Assembly (NCBI GenBank): GCA_003586115.2 | Contig: QVOM02000090.1 | Location: forward strand, 14,332,506 to 14,396,505 | Length of the DNA stretch: 64,000 bases | Source of the DNA: Salvator merianae | Taxonomy: Eukaryota > Chordata > Lepidosauria > Squamata > Teiidae | Direction of reading: 5' to 3' | Shown here: piece by piece, positions 36,652 to 51,100 of the stretch | Numbering within the stretch: the first letter of the stretch is position 1 | Layout: each line of letters begins with the position of its first letter | Notes under the pieces: model-generated | Told to the model about the DNA's origin: nothing | Seen by the model: the letters and a program-made list of their open reading frames with translations, nothing else | Database searches by the model: none | Position numbers and translations under genes: made by a program

Positions 36652-38044
36652 ATTCACCTGAACCCTAGATTCTTCCAGCTGGAGTCAATATCAGGAGAAA
36701 AAAACAGCAACTGTTTTTCTATTTCATGCATTCAGGCAGAGGAAAATGAGGCAGATAAAAAGCAGGCTTGCTGGAGGCCAGTTGACCGGAGGCACAGATT
36801 AAGTCCTAAATGACCTCTGCTGCCTGCAAGTCAGTTTTGCCTAAGTTACACTGCAAACTATGTTATCTCTGCACCTGCCACTCCTGCAGCAATGGACGAG
36901 GAGGGGGCTTAATCCATTCAAGTCAGTGTCAATGTACTTCTGGACTGGTCCACAGTCTGCAGCCTAGGGGGGAACCCTCTGATCCAGCACGGCTTCAGTG
37001 GCCAAACAAATAGAGTCTCCTATCTGTTCTGGCTGGTGGTCCAGCTGTGGCCCTTGGTGGCTGGGGGCAAGCTGGTATTGGCAATCTAAACAAGAGGATA
37101 TTAAGAAAAGGATAAAGAAAAAGAATTTTGTGCCTTTCTCTGATCCATCTAGGACAGGGCCATCCTAAACATTTTGCTGCTTCAGGAAAACCATACATTT
37201 CACACAGATAAGATGAGTGGACCGATAGCTGATCCTTGCTTCAGCGTGAGGCCATCAATAGAACTTAAAGGGCAATAGGAAGGTCACCTTTGCTGTCCAT
37301 GTCATTGGTGCGTCCCAGCATCCAGCACCAAGGACAGCTCCCTTGTTCTGCACAATAGTAGATGAGGCCCCAGCTTGGCATCTATAAGCATCTGAAGATC
37401 TTTTCTGAGCCTGTAGACTTGAATAGTTGGGAGGAGCTATGCAGGTTCTTGAGTCACTTCTGCTAGTTCTTATTGCCACATCTCTTCCTTCTCCAGGAAG
37501 TGGGGTGGGGCAACCTCTTCCTGAGATTTCAGGCTGCATCCAAACAGTTTCATCCAAGAACAGTTTCACATAGAGGTTGGTGCTCCATACACATCTCGTG
37601 CACATTCCAAAAGCAAGGAAAGTCGAGCAGCTTCGTTTTCTAAAACTCTGCCTGTAATAATGAACCACAAACAGGCTGGTTGCCACCCCTGGATTAAAAC
37701 CCAGTGGATCTCCTAAGGCCTGGGCCGGATTGCTTCAAGGGATGCCTCTGACCTACGAATCACGACTGGTCACCTCGAAGGCCAGTGCAGCCCGTAGCCT
37801 CAGGACCGGCCCACCGACCTCCTCGTGTTCCCCTCACCTCCACCAACCCCCCCACACTCGGCAACTTGCGCTTTCCTTATGGCAGAATTAGAAAGCTGAA
37901 CTGAAGAATTCACAAATCCTCTGAGTCTAATTTCCAGCACCATAAATAATGCATCTGCCGCCGCAGTAGCCAGGGCTTCACTGCAGAGGAGCACCTTGGC
38001 TCTTCTCTTACTCTAAAGAGCTCTTGCAGAGGTTTTCTCCCAGT

Positions 38045-38070
38045 CCACACACACACACACACACACACAC
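38045..38070. repeat. (CA)n microsatellite
   Basis: About 12 perfect CA units. Confidence 0.95.
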
Positions 38071-38724
38071 GCTCAGACAGCACCCAGCCATTTCTCACAT
38101 CATCTGATTAAATTGGTGCGTAAGAAGGATGGAAATTGGAGAGGAGCGTGTCGCCTGGCAGGTGATATTGCACCTTTTGATGAGTGCCACAGATGTGGGA
38201 GAGCCACCCCACCCAAGGGGGTTGTCTACCTCCTTCCTCTTCTTCCAAACAAATAAAACCTTGTGTGCAAAACGTATTTCTCAAGCTGGGTGCTCAGAAA
38301 AGACATTGGGGGCTCCCCAAACATAAGTGTCTGTCAAGGGATGCAGGATGCTCCCTCTTGCTCCAAGCTCTAGAAGCAATTTGCTATTAGTTATTTCTTC
38401 CTGGCCCTGTTTTCACACCTCTCCTATTTACAGACAGCATGCGCAGGGCCCTCCATCATTTTAAAGCTGGCCCAGAAGTATATTGAAATGCATTTCAGAT
38501 GTGCATTCCAGGGGCAAACACGTGCAGCAGTCACACAGACAGATCAATTCCGTGTCTAAATACTATTGCAGGGAATGTTACAAATGCAACATTTCATATC
38601 AACAAATTTCAGATTTATGTAGAATTTCATGTAGAATTTTTCTCTGGCTGCTTTTTCCATGCCATGTACAATTCTATGTACTTCAGTCGGGTCACTGTTT
38701 AAGTGCTGTCTTTCAATACTGCAT

Positions 38725-38900
38725 TCCTCCTCCAATCCTGAGAAGATGCCCTGCTCCTAAAGACCAGGTCTTTCACCCACTTACTGCTTACTGCACTCTA
38801 GTTCTGCCCATAGGCCTCACTTGGCTCCAGAGCGACCAGTTTCCTAGACTAGATGGGCCATTAATTTCATTGAACAGGACACTTCTGATGTTCTGATGTT
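38725..38900 (+). mobile_element. CR1-family LINE 3' end, diverged
   Basis: 'ttcctagactagatgggcca' then 'ttaatttcattgaacaggac' and a 'ttctgatgttctgatgtt' tandem tail give the CR1 terminus in plus orientation. Confidence 0.55.
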
Positions 38901-39794
38901 AATAATTTCCAACAGACTCTCAAGGTTCTTCCTTATAAGGAAGATTCCACTAAGGTGTGGAGAAGATGTCTCACAAGGTAACTCTGCGAATGACAGGTCT
39001 ATCTGTCAACAGAATAAATTCTGACATTGCTAGCAGGTTTGCAATTTGCATCCTGTTAATTGTCTAAGCATCTTTATTAAAAGAAACATCAAACAACTGG
39101 ATGGGTATCAGCTCCTGAAGGTTCACACACAGACCCATGTTAAACTTTCCGTAAACGGAGTTCTTATCTTCCCTGTGAGATTCACATTGATCTTTGTTTC
39201 AACAGTTGGATGACAAGGCAAGAGGGATGTTTAAATACTCCACTCGGGAAGCCCGTGGCACAAGCATCCTGACCTACTTCTCTCAAGCTTTGCAAATTTC
39301 ATCCAGTTCTGTTTCTGAAAAAGTATAAGACTTACAAGACCACGGTGATGTTCCTCTATAAATCATTGAGGGGATGTACATGAAGCTTCATTATTTGGGG
39401 ATGAAATGAAGCAACTTGTACCCATAAAGCAGGAGAATGAGAAAACTGCAGGACCTGGATTGTTTCCAAAGACAGCAGCAATGGCCCCTGTTGGAACAGA
39501 CCTTCACATCTGAGCCAGACTCTGCCTTTCCTGCATGAATTCCTGCTTAAAAAGTCCCTTGTGAATTTGGAGGTGGACGCTGTAGCCAGACATTACCAAT
39601 CAAAGCTCCATCTTCCCAGGAGAGGAGCGGCACTGCCTTCAACTTCAACACTGTTTCTCTTCAATTTCAGTTGATGGTTTGCAGCGTTGGCCTTAGGGAT
39701 TGGCTGTGATCCGCAGGGCTTTTCACATGCTAGGGCAATATATGAGTCTTAATCTCTTAATATGGTGGCTGTATGAGGCCCTAGTGCTGCCCTA

Positions 39795-39960
39795 GAGTCT
39801 AGACATGTCCAGGAACTCAAGTTTGCAGGTTTGGTTCCAGTCAAACTGGACCTGCTTGAGTTCAGTTCAGTCTAGTTCGCATATTCAAACAGAATGATGG
39901 AACATCAATACGAACATATTTCTCGAATAGAATGCAAACTAAAGAAAAATAAGGGACAAT
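39795..39960. repeat. GTTCGAAC-family element, degenerate
   Basis: 'tctagacatgtccaggaact' followed by 'gagttcagttcagtctagtt' and scattered gaac/gttc words. It is a weak copy of the family. Confidence 0.35.
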
Positions 39961-40109
39961 TTCTCATTTTTTTTAAAAAAAAAAAACTTCCATCTCCACT
40001 TTTCATTTTGATTTTTTTCTAAGAGCTGCTTCTTAACTTCCTGGCTCAAACACACGGCTTGACATAACTTGCCACCCATCTGCTGAAGACTCACAGAAGT
40101 GTAAGCATG

Positions 40110-40260
40110 GGCGCCATGTTGTGCTGAAATCAGACCAATGGCACATCTAGTCCAGCATCCTGTGAACCATCAGAAGTGCTCCTGGGAGGCCCCCAAGCAA
40201 CGCAGGAGTGCAGCAGACCACTTTTGCTAGAGCTCACAATGCCAAAACCCATTCATCCCT
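40110..40260 (-). mobile_element. CR1-family LINE 3' end, diverged
   Basis: 'tgctgaaatcagaccaatgg' then 'cacatctagtccagcatcct' and 'tcctgggaggcccccaagca' match the reverse strand of reptile CR1 3' ends. Confidence 0.6.
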
Positions 40261-42689
40261 CATTTCCTTTAAGCCTGGTTCTCACCATCCTGTACTTCAC
40301 ACAGGTAGACCTGAAGGTCTCAGGGTGGGTTGCAATACGATCACTATAAAACACACAAAGGCATGTAGTTTTATTGTACTGTATTGCATTTTAATGTCTT
40401 TATTAATTGCAACCCACCCTGGGACCATAGGGGACGGGCAGGATGTAAATAAGTAAATAAATAAATCACGAGCTCTTTGGTCTCTAACTCTTGCTTTGGG
40501 ATGCTAAGCAATTTATGCACAGGTGGGGAGAGAGTAAGCAGATTTGGGTGGATATGTTACAGTGATTTGTTTCTATTGTTTGGCAAGCGATGATCAAAGA
40601 TAAACAGGCAAGCTTCAAAAGGTATTTCCTCAGTGCATCCTGGGTAAATGCATTATAATTAAGGCTGCTCATTTGTCTGTGTCCTCATTGGTATGCATTT
40701 ACCCAGAGTGACCTTCAGAAAGCTCAGAGAGGCAAAGGCACACTCCAGATTATGAGTGGCAGGGCTGGAGAAGGCCCCATTATTCTCTGCCTCATTGATG
40801 GAGACAGGCATTAGCATGCAGCTTTAAAAATAAGAAATCCTTCATCAATCATTGATTAAGTTGAGGCAGCTTCCCTTAGAGCTTGTACTCCACTTCCTCT
40901 AAGTTTACTGCATTGAACTCTTGGTAAACAGAAAGCAAAGTGTGTGGGGGGGGGGGAGAGGATTTGGGGCCGCATTTGGGCCGCCCAAAGCATTATACTT
41001 TTATGGCTGCAACAGCTCTCCGTCCCTCTGGCAAATTAATTGGAAGGCTCTTCATCCCAGAGGCAGCTTTTTAAGCTTCCAAACTGCCAGATCAAAGCTA
41101 TCAGAAGAAAGAATTTTCACAAGGGCTGAGCTGAAAGTGCACACAGGAGGAGTCTTGACAAAGTCCAACCTGGGAAGGTGGGAGGAAGAGGAGGAGAATG
41201 AGGAGATGGCTGACCCTCCAGAACGCTGCCAGCCGCAAGCCACTTTAGGGAGTGGAAGAGCAGCGTCTTGCTCTCAGTTCAATTACATTGCCACACTTAT
41301 TATTATTACACTGATTATTCGGAGGTCCCAGCCCTTGCTGCATGAAGCCTCAGTCCATGCAGTACACAAGTGGGCTGCACAGACCCGCACGTTACTGGGG
41401 ATCTATGAGGCCATGCCTCCTGCAGGTCCCACGTGATCCTGACGGCCTTAATCGGTGTCACTGGTAGACATAATTAATAGTGTCCACCAGCACGCCAGAG
41501 AGCCTGATCCTGAACACAGGAGGCATGCAGACTGGAGGAAACGTTTCAGCAGCATGTCACAGTGCGCTAGTTAAATGTGGCCCCCAGAGGATCCGGGGCT
41601 TGGAACTCTTTTCCCAGGCCTTGGAGGCTGGAGGCTCCCGTGAGCTCCACAGCTGCTCCATTTCCAGCCGAGGCTCAAACTGTGGTAAAGCTTCACTTCC
41701 TCCATCAGTGCTTTCAGAGGCTGTGGGAGAAAGGGGACAAGGGTGCTATTCTAGTCCGTGAAGGAAATGGACTCCGGACTGGCTTAGCTGTACAGCCTTC
41801 CCCGTTAAGACTGGCCGGGTCTGTGAATGCGCCTCATTCTTTAGCAGCTCTTATTTCCACATGTAAAGACGAGGCCTCCCATTTCATTCATTAAAGTCAC
41901 ATTCAGTTTGCTGCCCTTAAGCTGGAGACAAACTCGTTTTGTTACGCTCGCTTTCATTTCCTTATGTGACTCACTATGGCTCTTCAGCTTTTACGACGCT
42001 TTTGGCCACTGTCTGTGGCAGAAAGAGCTTCCAGCTGCTTCTGTTTTCCCACCACCAGGAAAAAAAATATCACGGTATAGCAACACAGTGTGAAGAGAGG
42101 ATGCTTTTCCACAACATTAAAAGATCCTCAGATTCACAAAGCCCAGAAAGTCCATTGTCCGCTGTGTTTGCCCTTTTTCCTTTTTCTGATTTGTTCCATT
42201 TATATTCTCTCTCAGCAAACAAAATCTCCTTCTGTCTTTTCTTCTCTCCCATCTCTTTTCTTGTCGGAGACCGAAATGAAAGAAGGGAAAACTATTCCCA
42301 CACACACCTCAATTAACAGACCAGCCAAAACTGACCACCCCGGTCTCCACCATTTCCTCCAGGAGCCCGGAAGTGGCCCCGTCCCATTTGGAAGGCTGCT
42401 GGTTAACCGAAACTGCTTCCCTCCCACTTTGAAGCCAGGGTTTTCCATGCTTCTCCACTATGTCCAGTTAGCCGGCAACTGGAAAGAATATAAAGTAGAG
42501 TTCGAGGGAGCAGGAGATATTGCAGCCCTGTTAAAGTGCTTCTTTCCTGGTAGACATTTGGGAGTCAGCTCAGGCCTGGATACGTTCCCCTGGGGCTATG
42601 GTGGTCTTCTCTGTAAGGGCGATTCTGCCCTGGCCAGTATACTGGACCAGTGACCACACTAGGAGCTTTGCTTCCACATTCTGGCGTGG

Positions 42690-42760
42690 TCTAAGGGAGG
42701 CCCTGCCCTCCTTAGACCCCGCCCCTTCAGGCCACCCCCAGGGGGCGGGCCTCCCTTAGA
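42690..42760. repeat. GC-rich inverted repeat (13-bp perfect arms)
   Basis: TCTAAGGGAGGCC at 42690-42702 is exactly complementary to GGCCTCCCTTAGA at 42748-42760, with a C-rich 45-nt loop that can extend the pairing (ccctgccc with gggggcgg). It could be a hairpin element or the core of a small foldback transposon. No coding sequence is present. Confidence 0.6.
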
Positions 42761-44149
42761 GGAGACCACTAGTACACTTGCTGCTTCAGTACCAGCCAAT
42801 GTGGAGTCACCCTAAAACAGCACAACAATGTGGGCTACTGTGCAACTGAGCTGACCACGTGACCCTTCTCTGCGGAGTCAGCTGCCTTTTATTCACACTT
42901 GGACAACTAACATTTGCAAACCCATCTGCAGCCGAAGGAACGATTTCCACTCCCGAGCGGGGAAATTCATGGCTCTTCGTAACATGCCTAATGAAAATGT
43001 AATGCAGGGATCAGCTTTCGAAAAGGTCGTCAGAAATGCTGCTGGAGTTACAAACCAAGCTACCCAGAGGTGCATTAGTATTTCACAAGAGGGTGGCTAA
43101 TCTCCATTCATGCTGCAAAAACCTGCCAGCGAAGGATTCAAAAGCCACGAAAGTCCACAGTGTTCTGGGATAATGCGTGGGCGGCTGCTTTAAACTTCGG
43201 AAGGATGATGTTTTATTAAAATACAAAGGCCCGAGTTTCCAGTTCTTTTCAGATAAATCCTTCAGTAAAAAAAAAAATAAATGCCTGTATATTCCCCTCC
43301 CAAATCTATCTCCCTTTGTCCCCTCCCACTGATTACATTAGTTCTATGCCCAGCTTGTTTTATCTGCAGCATAACTCTCCAACGCAAACACAGGCTTTTT
43401 AATTTCATTTTGGGATCATGGGTGGAAACAAATTTATTAACCAAAGCAGAGTAAACAATATTTCCAACCTCTGCTTTGTTATTAATATTCTACGTTTCAT
43501 TGTGTTCCTCTCCTGGGATCTTGAAAGGGAGGGAGAGAGAAATAGAAACCAACTCGCTGCTAGAAACCCACATCATTCAAGGATGTTTTGTGGAGTCAGA
43601 CGGGACTCTTTCATGGCAGGTAGAAAGAGGGATTTTTTAAAAATTTTTTAAAGGCACCTCCGAATCTCAGGAAAGATGAACCCCAGGGTTTGCAGACTTT
43701 CTGAAACAACTGCATGGTAAACATTCTGTATACACTTTGCACTGTCTCGTCAAACGTGCCTTTTCCAAAGCCTTTCTATATACTTTCCTTCAAAACAAGA
43801 GAGGAAAATTGCATATTTTGAACGCTTTGGGGGAGGGAGATGAAGTTATGTTGCAAAATCTGGGGATGGACCAATCTACAAGCAAGTTCAGGATGATGAA
43901 AATGAGTTTTCCTGCCAGGTCTAGTAATATTCTGTAATGCAAAATACCCCCCTTTGTGAATATGACAGCATGTAACGTGTGCACAAGGTTTGGTGCCATA
44001 TAGAAAACATTAACCAATCACTAATGGCAGCTGTGCTCGCAGCAGGTTTCCCTCTTCCATTTTTCAACCATATTGCATAACCTACTGGAACCCCCACCTG
44101 TAAAGGTGCGATCAAGTTTCCTGTAAATAATGTGGAATCTGTTCATATT

Positions 44150-44290
44150 CATGAGCAGATGACTGATTCCATTAGATCGAATTTCTGGACATGCAAACCG
44201 CTTCATGTTCAGTTCGAAGCAAACGTCTGTGAACACGAACTGTTTGATCGAATTTTTGAACGTGAACTGAACTTTGCACATCTCTGTCTC
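44150..44290. repeat. GTTCGAAC-family element
   Basis: 'gttcagttcgaagcaaacgt', 'ctgtgaacacgaactgtttg' and 'gaacgtgaactgaactttgc' end in 'acatctctg', the family terminus. Confidence 0.5.
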
Positions 44291-45164
44291 AGCCAACAAT
44301 GGCCACTCCCTGTTGAGATTTATACGGGCTTCAGAAGTTCTATTCAGAAATAGCTGCTGGAACGTGGACAGTGGGACTCAAAGGTGGCAATAGGGGGGAT
44401 GTGACTTGAGCAACTTCGATCTCTCTGAAGTGTCCTTTGATCTGTCATGAATGGAAAGACGAAGCAAAGCCCTGCTGGCTAGTGCGGTTCTCCCACCCGT
44501 GGTCCCAGTCAGACATTGGCCTCCCATCAGCACTGTATTCTTTAAATTGCAAATAGCTTTGGAACTTCACTGGTGCCATTGGTTGGTGTTGGCCTGCAAA
44601 CCTGGACAAAATTCAAGTGGGTGAAAACAGTCATCAGTCTGTTTCCACTTTCCTGTGGTTTCCATCTGCTGTAGTGGAGTTGCTGTGGCTGTGTTCTGGG
44701 GGCTGGCCAAGCCCCACATTGTGTTTTGCCTCAATATGCTGCTGCACTCTGCAGACTGTCAAGCAAAATAAGGGTTACAGAAAGAGAAAGAGAGCCCTGG
44801 TGCTAGTGCCCAAGTCGCTCTGCCAGCAGGAGAATTGGCAATTACTGAGGAATGTTTGGGCTGCCTGCACCCAGTGGCATGTCCTTCCCCAGAGAGCCAA
44901 ACATAGTGCCACCTAATTCACACCCGGAATGCTAATGCATTTCCCGCTCGCCCTGCCTTTAAATCCTGCTCGCTGGACTTTTCACGCAGCATGCCTGCCA
45001 CACGGCAAGGCCTTAAATCTGCCAGCAAAATGGCTGTTCTTAGCTGCTCCTAGAGCAGGGCTGCTGGTGGAATGACAGATGTGCAACTGTTGCTGGTATC
45101 TTTGAAAGGGGAAAAAAAATCACCAATGACTTTTCCCTCTTAGGGAACGTTTTGCAATCAGTGG

Positions 45165-45410
45165 GTCTGGATCAGGCAGGGTCTCTGATTCCTACCGTGG
45201 AAGGCATGATCTGGAATAGCACCGTCTGCACAATGATGCTGGTTCAGACCAGCCCATACCATGGCCCAAAGGTTCTTGGGAGCTTCGATGGGCAGCCTCT
45301 GAGGCTAGGAACGAAAGTTCCTGTCCTTGGAGTCTCTGGGGACACATTTCAGTAGCACACTATGGTGCACCACTGAAATGTGTTTCCCGGTAGTCCTGAA
45401 CACGGGAGAC
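45165..45410 (+). repeat. Dispersed repeat, copy 2 of a pair (partner at 0.73 kb)
   Basis: Same word order and orientation as 725-985, with 'ctatggtgcaccactgaaat' and 'cccggtagtcctgaacacgg' best conserved. Family not recognised. Confidence 0.6.
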
Positions 45411-45983
45411 ATTGTGAACTTACAGGTCTTGCAAGGCACTAGGGCGCCATGCTGCTAAAGGGAAGGACCTTCTCCATCCCTTGTCACCTTGTGCCCCCTT
45501 GCTCATAAGGCCCATGTCCCTTGGTGCTTTGTGTCTCCCCTCCCAGCTGCTTAAAGCCCTGCCAGAGCCATAAAAGCCCACAGAGGATGAAAGGCCAGGT
45601 TCGGTTCTAAGGTAAACTTGCTGAGCTGGGCCTGTTCGTAGCAAACCAGTTTGCTGATTGAAGGTCTCAGCATAATGTTATTACTAAAGACACATCAGGA
45701 TACTTCCTTTCCCAAGTACCAACATGTCACATTTCTAATAAGAAGCATTAGGCATCAGTGTAGGAGCAATCCACCACATTCCAACATCGCCACCTGTTTA
45801 ACATTAAAATTTTATAACATTAGGGGTAGCAGTGGGATACAGATTAGTTAATGGTATTTGTTCAAAGGTATAAATCAGTAAGATACGTTCCAATTGATGG
45901 AAATCAGCTTTTTTTCCATGCTCTCTATTCTGAGATTGTCATTAGCAGTTGCATTGCAAACATTAGTGGCTCCAATGTTATAT

Positions 45984-46040
45984 TTCCTTCCTTCCTTCCT
46001 TCCTTCCTTCCTTCCTTCCTTCCTTCCTTCCTTCCTTCCT
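45984..46040. repeat. (CTTC)n tetranucleotide microsatellite
   Basis: About 14 near-perfect TTCC/CTTC units. The array is long enough to be polymorphic. Confidence 0.95.
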
Positions 46041-48050
46041 CTTTGATTCTGTGATAACAATATATTTTTCAGAATTCTTATGCATGCAATCCCCATCTCT
46101 TTGATGCTTGTATCCGGTGCCTACATGTTTTCAACATGGTGTTTACACTTCACTTCCTGCAAATAACAAGGTACATTTTGCAATGCTGAAGTTAAGTTTA
46201 CTACAGTATGTACAGCTCCTTAACCATTTCCAGGAAGAGAAAGTCAATCCCTGGTGCTCTTCTGTAATGCTCAGCGCAAATCATTTTGTGCTGCAATCCT
46301 TCAACGAGTCCAGGGACAACGGAGATAGATCAAGGGCTCGGTGCTGATAAACTAGGAAGACAACAACAAATCTGACAAACCCAGCTCCTTGGGTGGCTGG
46401 TGCTTACTCTGAAATGAACAAACATAGCTAGGAAGTGTGCTTCTGGAATGACCCGAAGATTGAAACTGATCTCATTCACTCCAATTCCCTACTGCTGGAG
46501 AGGCGCGTTAACTGGCTTTTAAAGCACGGATGCCTGCCTCAAGCCTTCGAGGGCAGGAAGGGGGTGGCAGACGTACTCACCAGTCAGCAAATGAGGACAT
46601 CACCTGTTTAGAGGCAGTGCAATCTCACAGTGATTAGAACAAACTGCCTCTCTCATTGTAGAGCTGAAAGACCATTTTGATCACCAAGTCCCATGTATAT
46701 AACAGAACATTCCTTAACAGTTGGCCTCAGCTAGGCCTTCTCCTGGGGGCACCTACCCTTCAGAAAGCAATCACTTCTGAGATTTGTGGAGTGCCTGCCT
46801 CTGTGGTGGCACCTACCCAGTGGGGCAGCCCACACCTGAGAGGTTCCAAAGCTGACTACGTGGACCCCTGTTTTGGACTTGGGTAAGTACAGAAAGGGCC
46901 CTTGTCTTCTTATAATGAGCAAGGGCCTGTCAACGGCCTTAAGATGGAAAACAAGGCCTCGGAATTCCAGCCCAGCCAAGGTGCAAAGGCTCACGATTGC
47001 CCAACTAAACAATGTTTTCTTGTCTCTCTGCCCTGCGCACCAAGGAATCACGTGTCCCCAGGGCCTACCCAGGCTTATTGATGCCTCTCATCTGCTGGTC
47101 ACAATAAATACTGGGCTCTTAACTTCTGATTGGTTAATACGCAAAGCAAGGATCATGGCAAGTTGCAGGAGGCTAGACTCCTCATGACTCCATTGTAGAA
47201 CCCGAGCCGTTTTCTTGGCAGAGATATGGAAGTGGCATGGATTGCAGCTCGTTGAGAGGGCATCTTGAAGATCTCAGGCACAATCCCAAACATAGGCTTT
47301 CTTCCAAGCATGGTTTTGGGGTGGAACCTGAGAATGTCTGCAGCCAAATCCTCCCAACAGTGCTACAGTTGTCCGTGATTTGAAACATGCATTTTTCAAA
47401 ACAAATGCTGAGAATATTGAATAAGGAGGGGGGGGGGACTAATTCCTCTCAAATTTATCCCCCCCAGGAGGCAGGTCACACGAGGCCACAGCTTGATTCC
47501 GTTCCACTGTCGCTGTGGTGCGGATCCTGTGGATATGGATATGGCCATCTCTGCGTCTGAGACACGTTTTTTTAGAGCCCCGAAACTCATAGCAATGGGT
47601 TGTGTGAAAAAACTAATGGAGCCGTAGAGGTGAAGCAGGGCTGAAGCGCCATTACTCTGCCCCAATCTTGACTGCCGGCTCCTTATAAAAAGTGACATAC
47701 GGCTCCCTAGATCCATATAAGCCGCAAAAAGGAATTTATTCCACTGTAAAGAAGAAATGTTCCGGGAAAGCCAGCGAATAGCATTCATGGGAACAGCAAG
47801 CCTGCAGCCTTATAGAACAGGCTTTGCAAACCACGGGCTTCTGTTTCCCCCACTCCCCACAAAGCCTCCATTTATCTCCATTTGCTTCTGTGGTCATCAG
47901 GCATTGACAGGAGAGAAATCAAAGCGAGAAAAGGTCACCAAATAATGGTAGAAATGAGTCATCTTCATTTGCGGATTAAACTCCGAAGAATTCCAAATGC
48001 GCTCAAGCAGCCTGGCTCTCCGGTCCCAGAAGCCAGGAAATCTTCTGGGT

Positions 48051-48054
<4 letters not shown>

Positions 48055-48112
<58 letters not shown>

Positions 48113-48121
48113 AGAGAGAGA
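48055..48121. repeat. Compound microsatellite (CT)n(CA)n(GA)n
   Basis: About 16 CT, then about 12 CA, then about 5 GA dinucleotides without interruption. Confidence 0.95.
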
Positions 48122-51100
48122 CCTTTTTCCCTTTTTCATTCTGCCATTACAAAATGTATTCCTTCTTCATCTTCTGAACTGAGTCGAAGATAAGCCAGGG
48201 GTAAGATGGATGCCCTAGTGAATCCAACAGAGGGAAAAGAGAGAAAAGAATCTCATTTATGGGCAAGAAGACGGAAGAAGCAGAGAGAAAGCGGGGTCTG
48301 GGTGGTTCACAAATTGCCGACACAGTTCCACATAATGTGGTGGAGAAATGGTGAACCCCTGTGGCACCGGTGGAAACAGCAGCTGGAGGTGAGTGACCCG
48401 CTGTGCAACAGGCGAAACTGCGCACATTCTGACCCTGGACCATTGGAGATTTCCACACCTGTGCACAGGCACCGCAGACAGATCGGCTGGTCATGGAATC
48501 ACATGGGATCACCATGGGATCACAGCTTGGAGAAAAAGGATTCCTGGATCAGAGTTTTTGTTGGAGCGCCAATGGTTTTGAATGTTTCAGAACAGCCACT
48601 CATCCTGAATCAGGACTGTGGCATTTGGGCCCAGTTGCATGCCTTTTCAGAGCCCCTAAGGCTCACCTGGGTCCCCCATGACTTCCAGAGCTTCAGGGCT
48701 TGGACCAAGGCTGCATCCCTGTGGTTGCCACACACATCTCTGGGCCTTTCAGAGCTTCCCCGGGCCCATGCCAGCACAGGAAAGCACAAACAAGGAAAGA
48801 AATGGCTGGTTCAAACCTGGGAAGCTCTGACTGGCCGGAATTGTGCATTATGTCTTCAGCAATGACATCACAGGTAACGTGGGATGGGCGTGGAACCGTC
48901 TGACCTGCTCAGTTTTAGTTAAATGAACAGACCTCTTCTTTGCAATTGAACCAGCTCACTGTGCACTCACGAAGCCTATTCCCCTCTCACCCAAATTTTA
49001 TCAGACTTGATTAATGCTGACGCTGAGAGCATTTCTCAGTCCCTGCTAAAGTGAAGCACACCAACACATGCATGCTGCTTTCAGCAGTTTTTAACAACCC
49101 CTGATGAAAGTGAGCAGAACTGTTCCCAACGAGACATATATCAAGCAAAGTGGGAATTCTGCTCCCTTGTGGGACAATCAAAGTTTCTATCTTCTCCTAT
49201 AAAAATAGTCTGATCCCAAAAACGCAAATTGAGATCCATTCCCCATGTTCAAAATGTTGATCAAATAGTTGGAGCTGAAGACAGTCTTTATTTTAAAATG
49301 GAGTCAAATGGACAGAAACACTAACAATCCAGACATTCAGATTTATGGACACTCAAGAGAAATAGCTGTCAAAATTTCAGCTGCTCCTTCCTTTCACATT
49401 TCAAGGTGCGCCAAAAAGATGCATTATTGGCCACTGACACACACCAGTGGTCCACTTTAGAATGGGACATGGTAGTGGCACTCTGCTTCCTACAGTGAAC
49501 CTGATGTTGCCATGAGGCCTTTCTTGGCAACATTTATGCACAACTGTGCACTTCTGACTGCAACAGGGGCCAGATCAAAGCAACAAGAGTGCCACTCAGA
49601 CCAGGATACCAGCTTGCATCATGGGCAGGTAGACAGTTGCCCTGGTGCTGTGCAAGTGGAGACCCAGCTGGAGATACTGTAAACAGCGAACAGCATCATC
49701 CCTGTTCTGATACACATCAGGGTGGACGCCCCATAATGGGCACTGGTTCTCTACACAGCATTGCACTCTTTGGAAGAGATATTCGCATGCACATCATAAG
49801 ATGAGGAAGCCTCAGTCCAGTTGCCATAGCAACAGGGAAAAAAGGTCTCTCTTCCTTCTGCATCTCCTCCAAGCAACAGAGAAAGGCTCTGGACAAGCAC
49901 AACAATGTAGGAAACAGTACGAGGGCAGTTTGGGAGCCTTTATGAGCATTTTCATGGTCCCTCTGCTGTCAACTCTGAGGGTTGGGAGAAGGGCAGAAGG
50001 AAAAGTCACACAGGGTCGTTGAGCCAGGCAGACAATTTTGCCAAAGGTGCTGCTGCAATATATATTAATGAGCAGAGTCTGGAAGAGTTTGGCTAAGGAT
50101 CTTGGGCATGTTTCAGAGAGTGTTTGATCATCCATTTCCCTCCACCAGTTAAGAAGTTGCTGCATTAAGAAGCTCTATGAGTATTAGCATCAATCAGTTG
50201 CACACTGAGAGTGTGGCTGAACCACTAAGACGCTGGTTTGCCGGAGTGCAAAGATAAGCTGCCTTTCCACCGTGGACCTTCCTCTTATCTTCCCTGAAGC
50301 TGTAATCCACACTCCTCGCTGACCTTCCGAGGTGTACAGCAAGGTGACTGTGCTTACGGGCTGAGTGGCAAACCATGCCTTGGATGGAGTCACTGCAGAA
50401 GTCGTGCTCTGCACAGTCTTTGAGCAGCTCTGTTGAAAACGGCTACTCAGACACCGCCCTTTTATTTGGGCAATTTTCTAGCACTAATGGCAAAATTGTT
50501 TGGTGTTTGCTGTGCCTTTGTCTGCCTCTCATGTCTTTTGTGTACAGTTATCTGCACTGAGGATACCAGGTTGCCAGTCCTGATGACCTGCGTGTGTGCT
50601 ACATCTGAGGACTGTATTTGCTGATGTGTTCCAGGCTAGACTGTGCTGGTCCTCTGAGAGTCTTCAGTGTCATACACTGCTGGTAATCCAGATAAGCCCC
50701 CCCCCCAAATCTGGATTACACTCTGCCCTGTGCAGACAGAGCATGCCAGTGGTGGGCGGAGCCTCCTGTATTTTGCACTAGTGTGCAGAACAGAGGTCCA
50801 TGGCGCAGTTGCTGATAAGAAGCATCAGCAAGTGCAGCAGGATCCTTAGCACTGGTAAACGGCGAGGGCTGAGATCTGCGCCAGGCTGTAGTCTGTGCAG
50901 AATTGGTCTCCTGTAGCCATCTGTTCCATTCCAGGAACCAAAAAAAATATTTAGACTGGGTAACATAAAGCTCCAGAATCCAGGGAAAATTTCTAGGGAG
51001 TTAAATTCTGAGCATGTTGCTCCAGAAGTATAATGCAACATCTCTAATGCATGAATTTGTGGGGAGAGGCAGGAATCTCAGAAAAAGGAGACTCGTAGCT

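Noticed and set aside
48206..48865. A 219-codon plus-strand frame
   Set aside because: It contains no conserved motif, other frames are also open here, and nothing indicates splicing.
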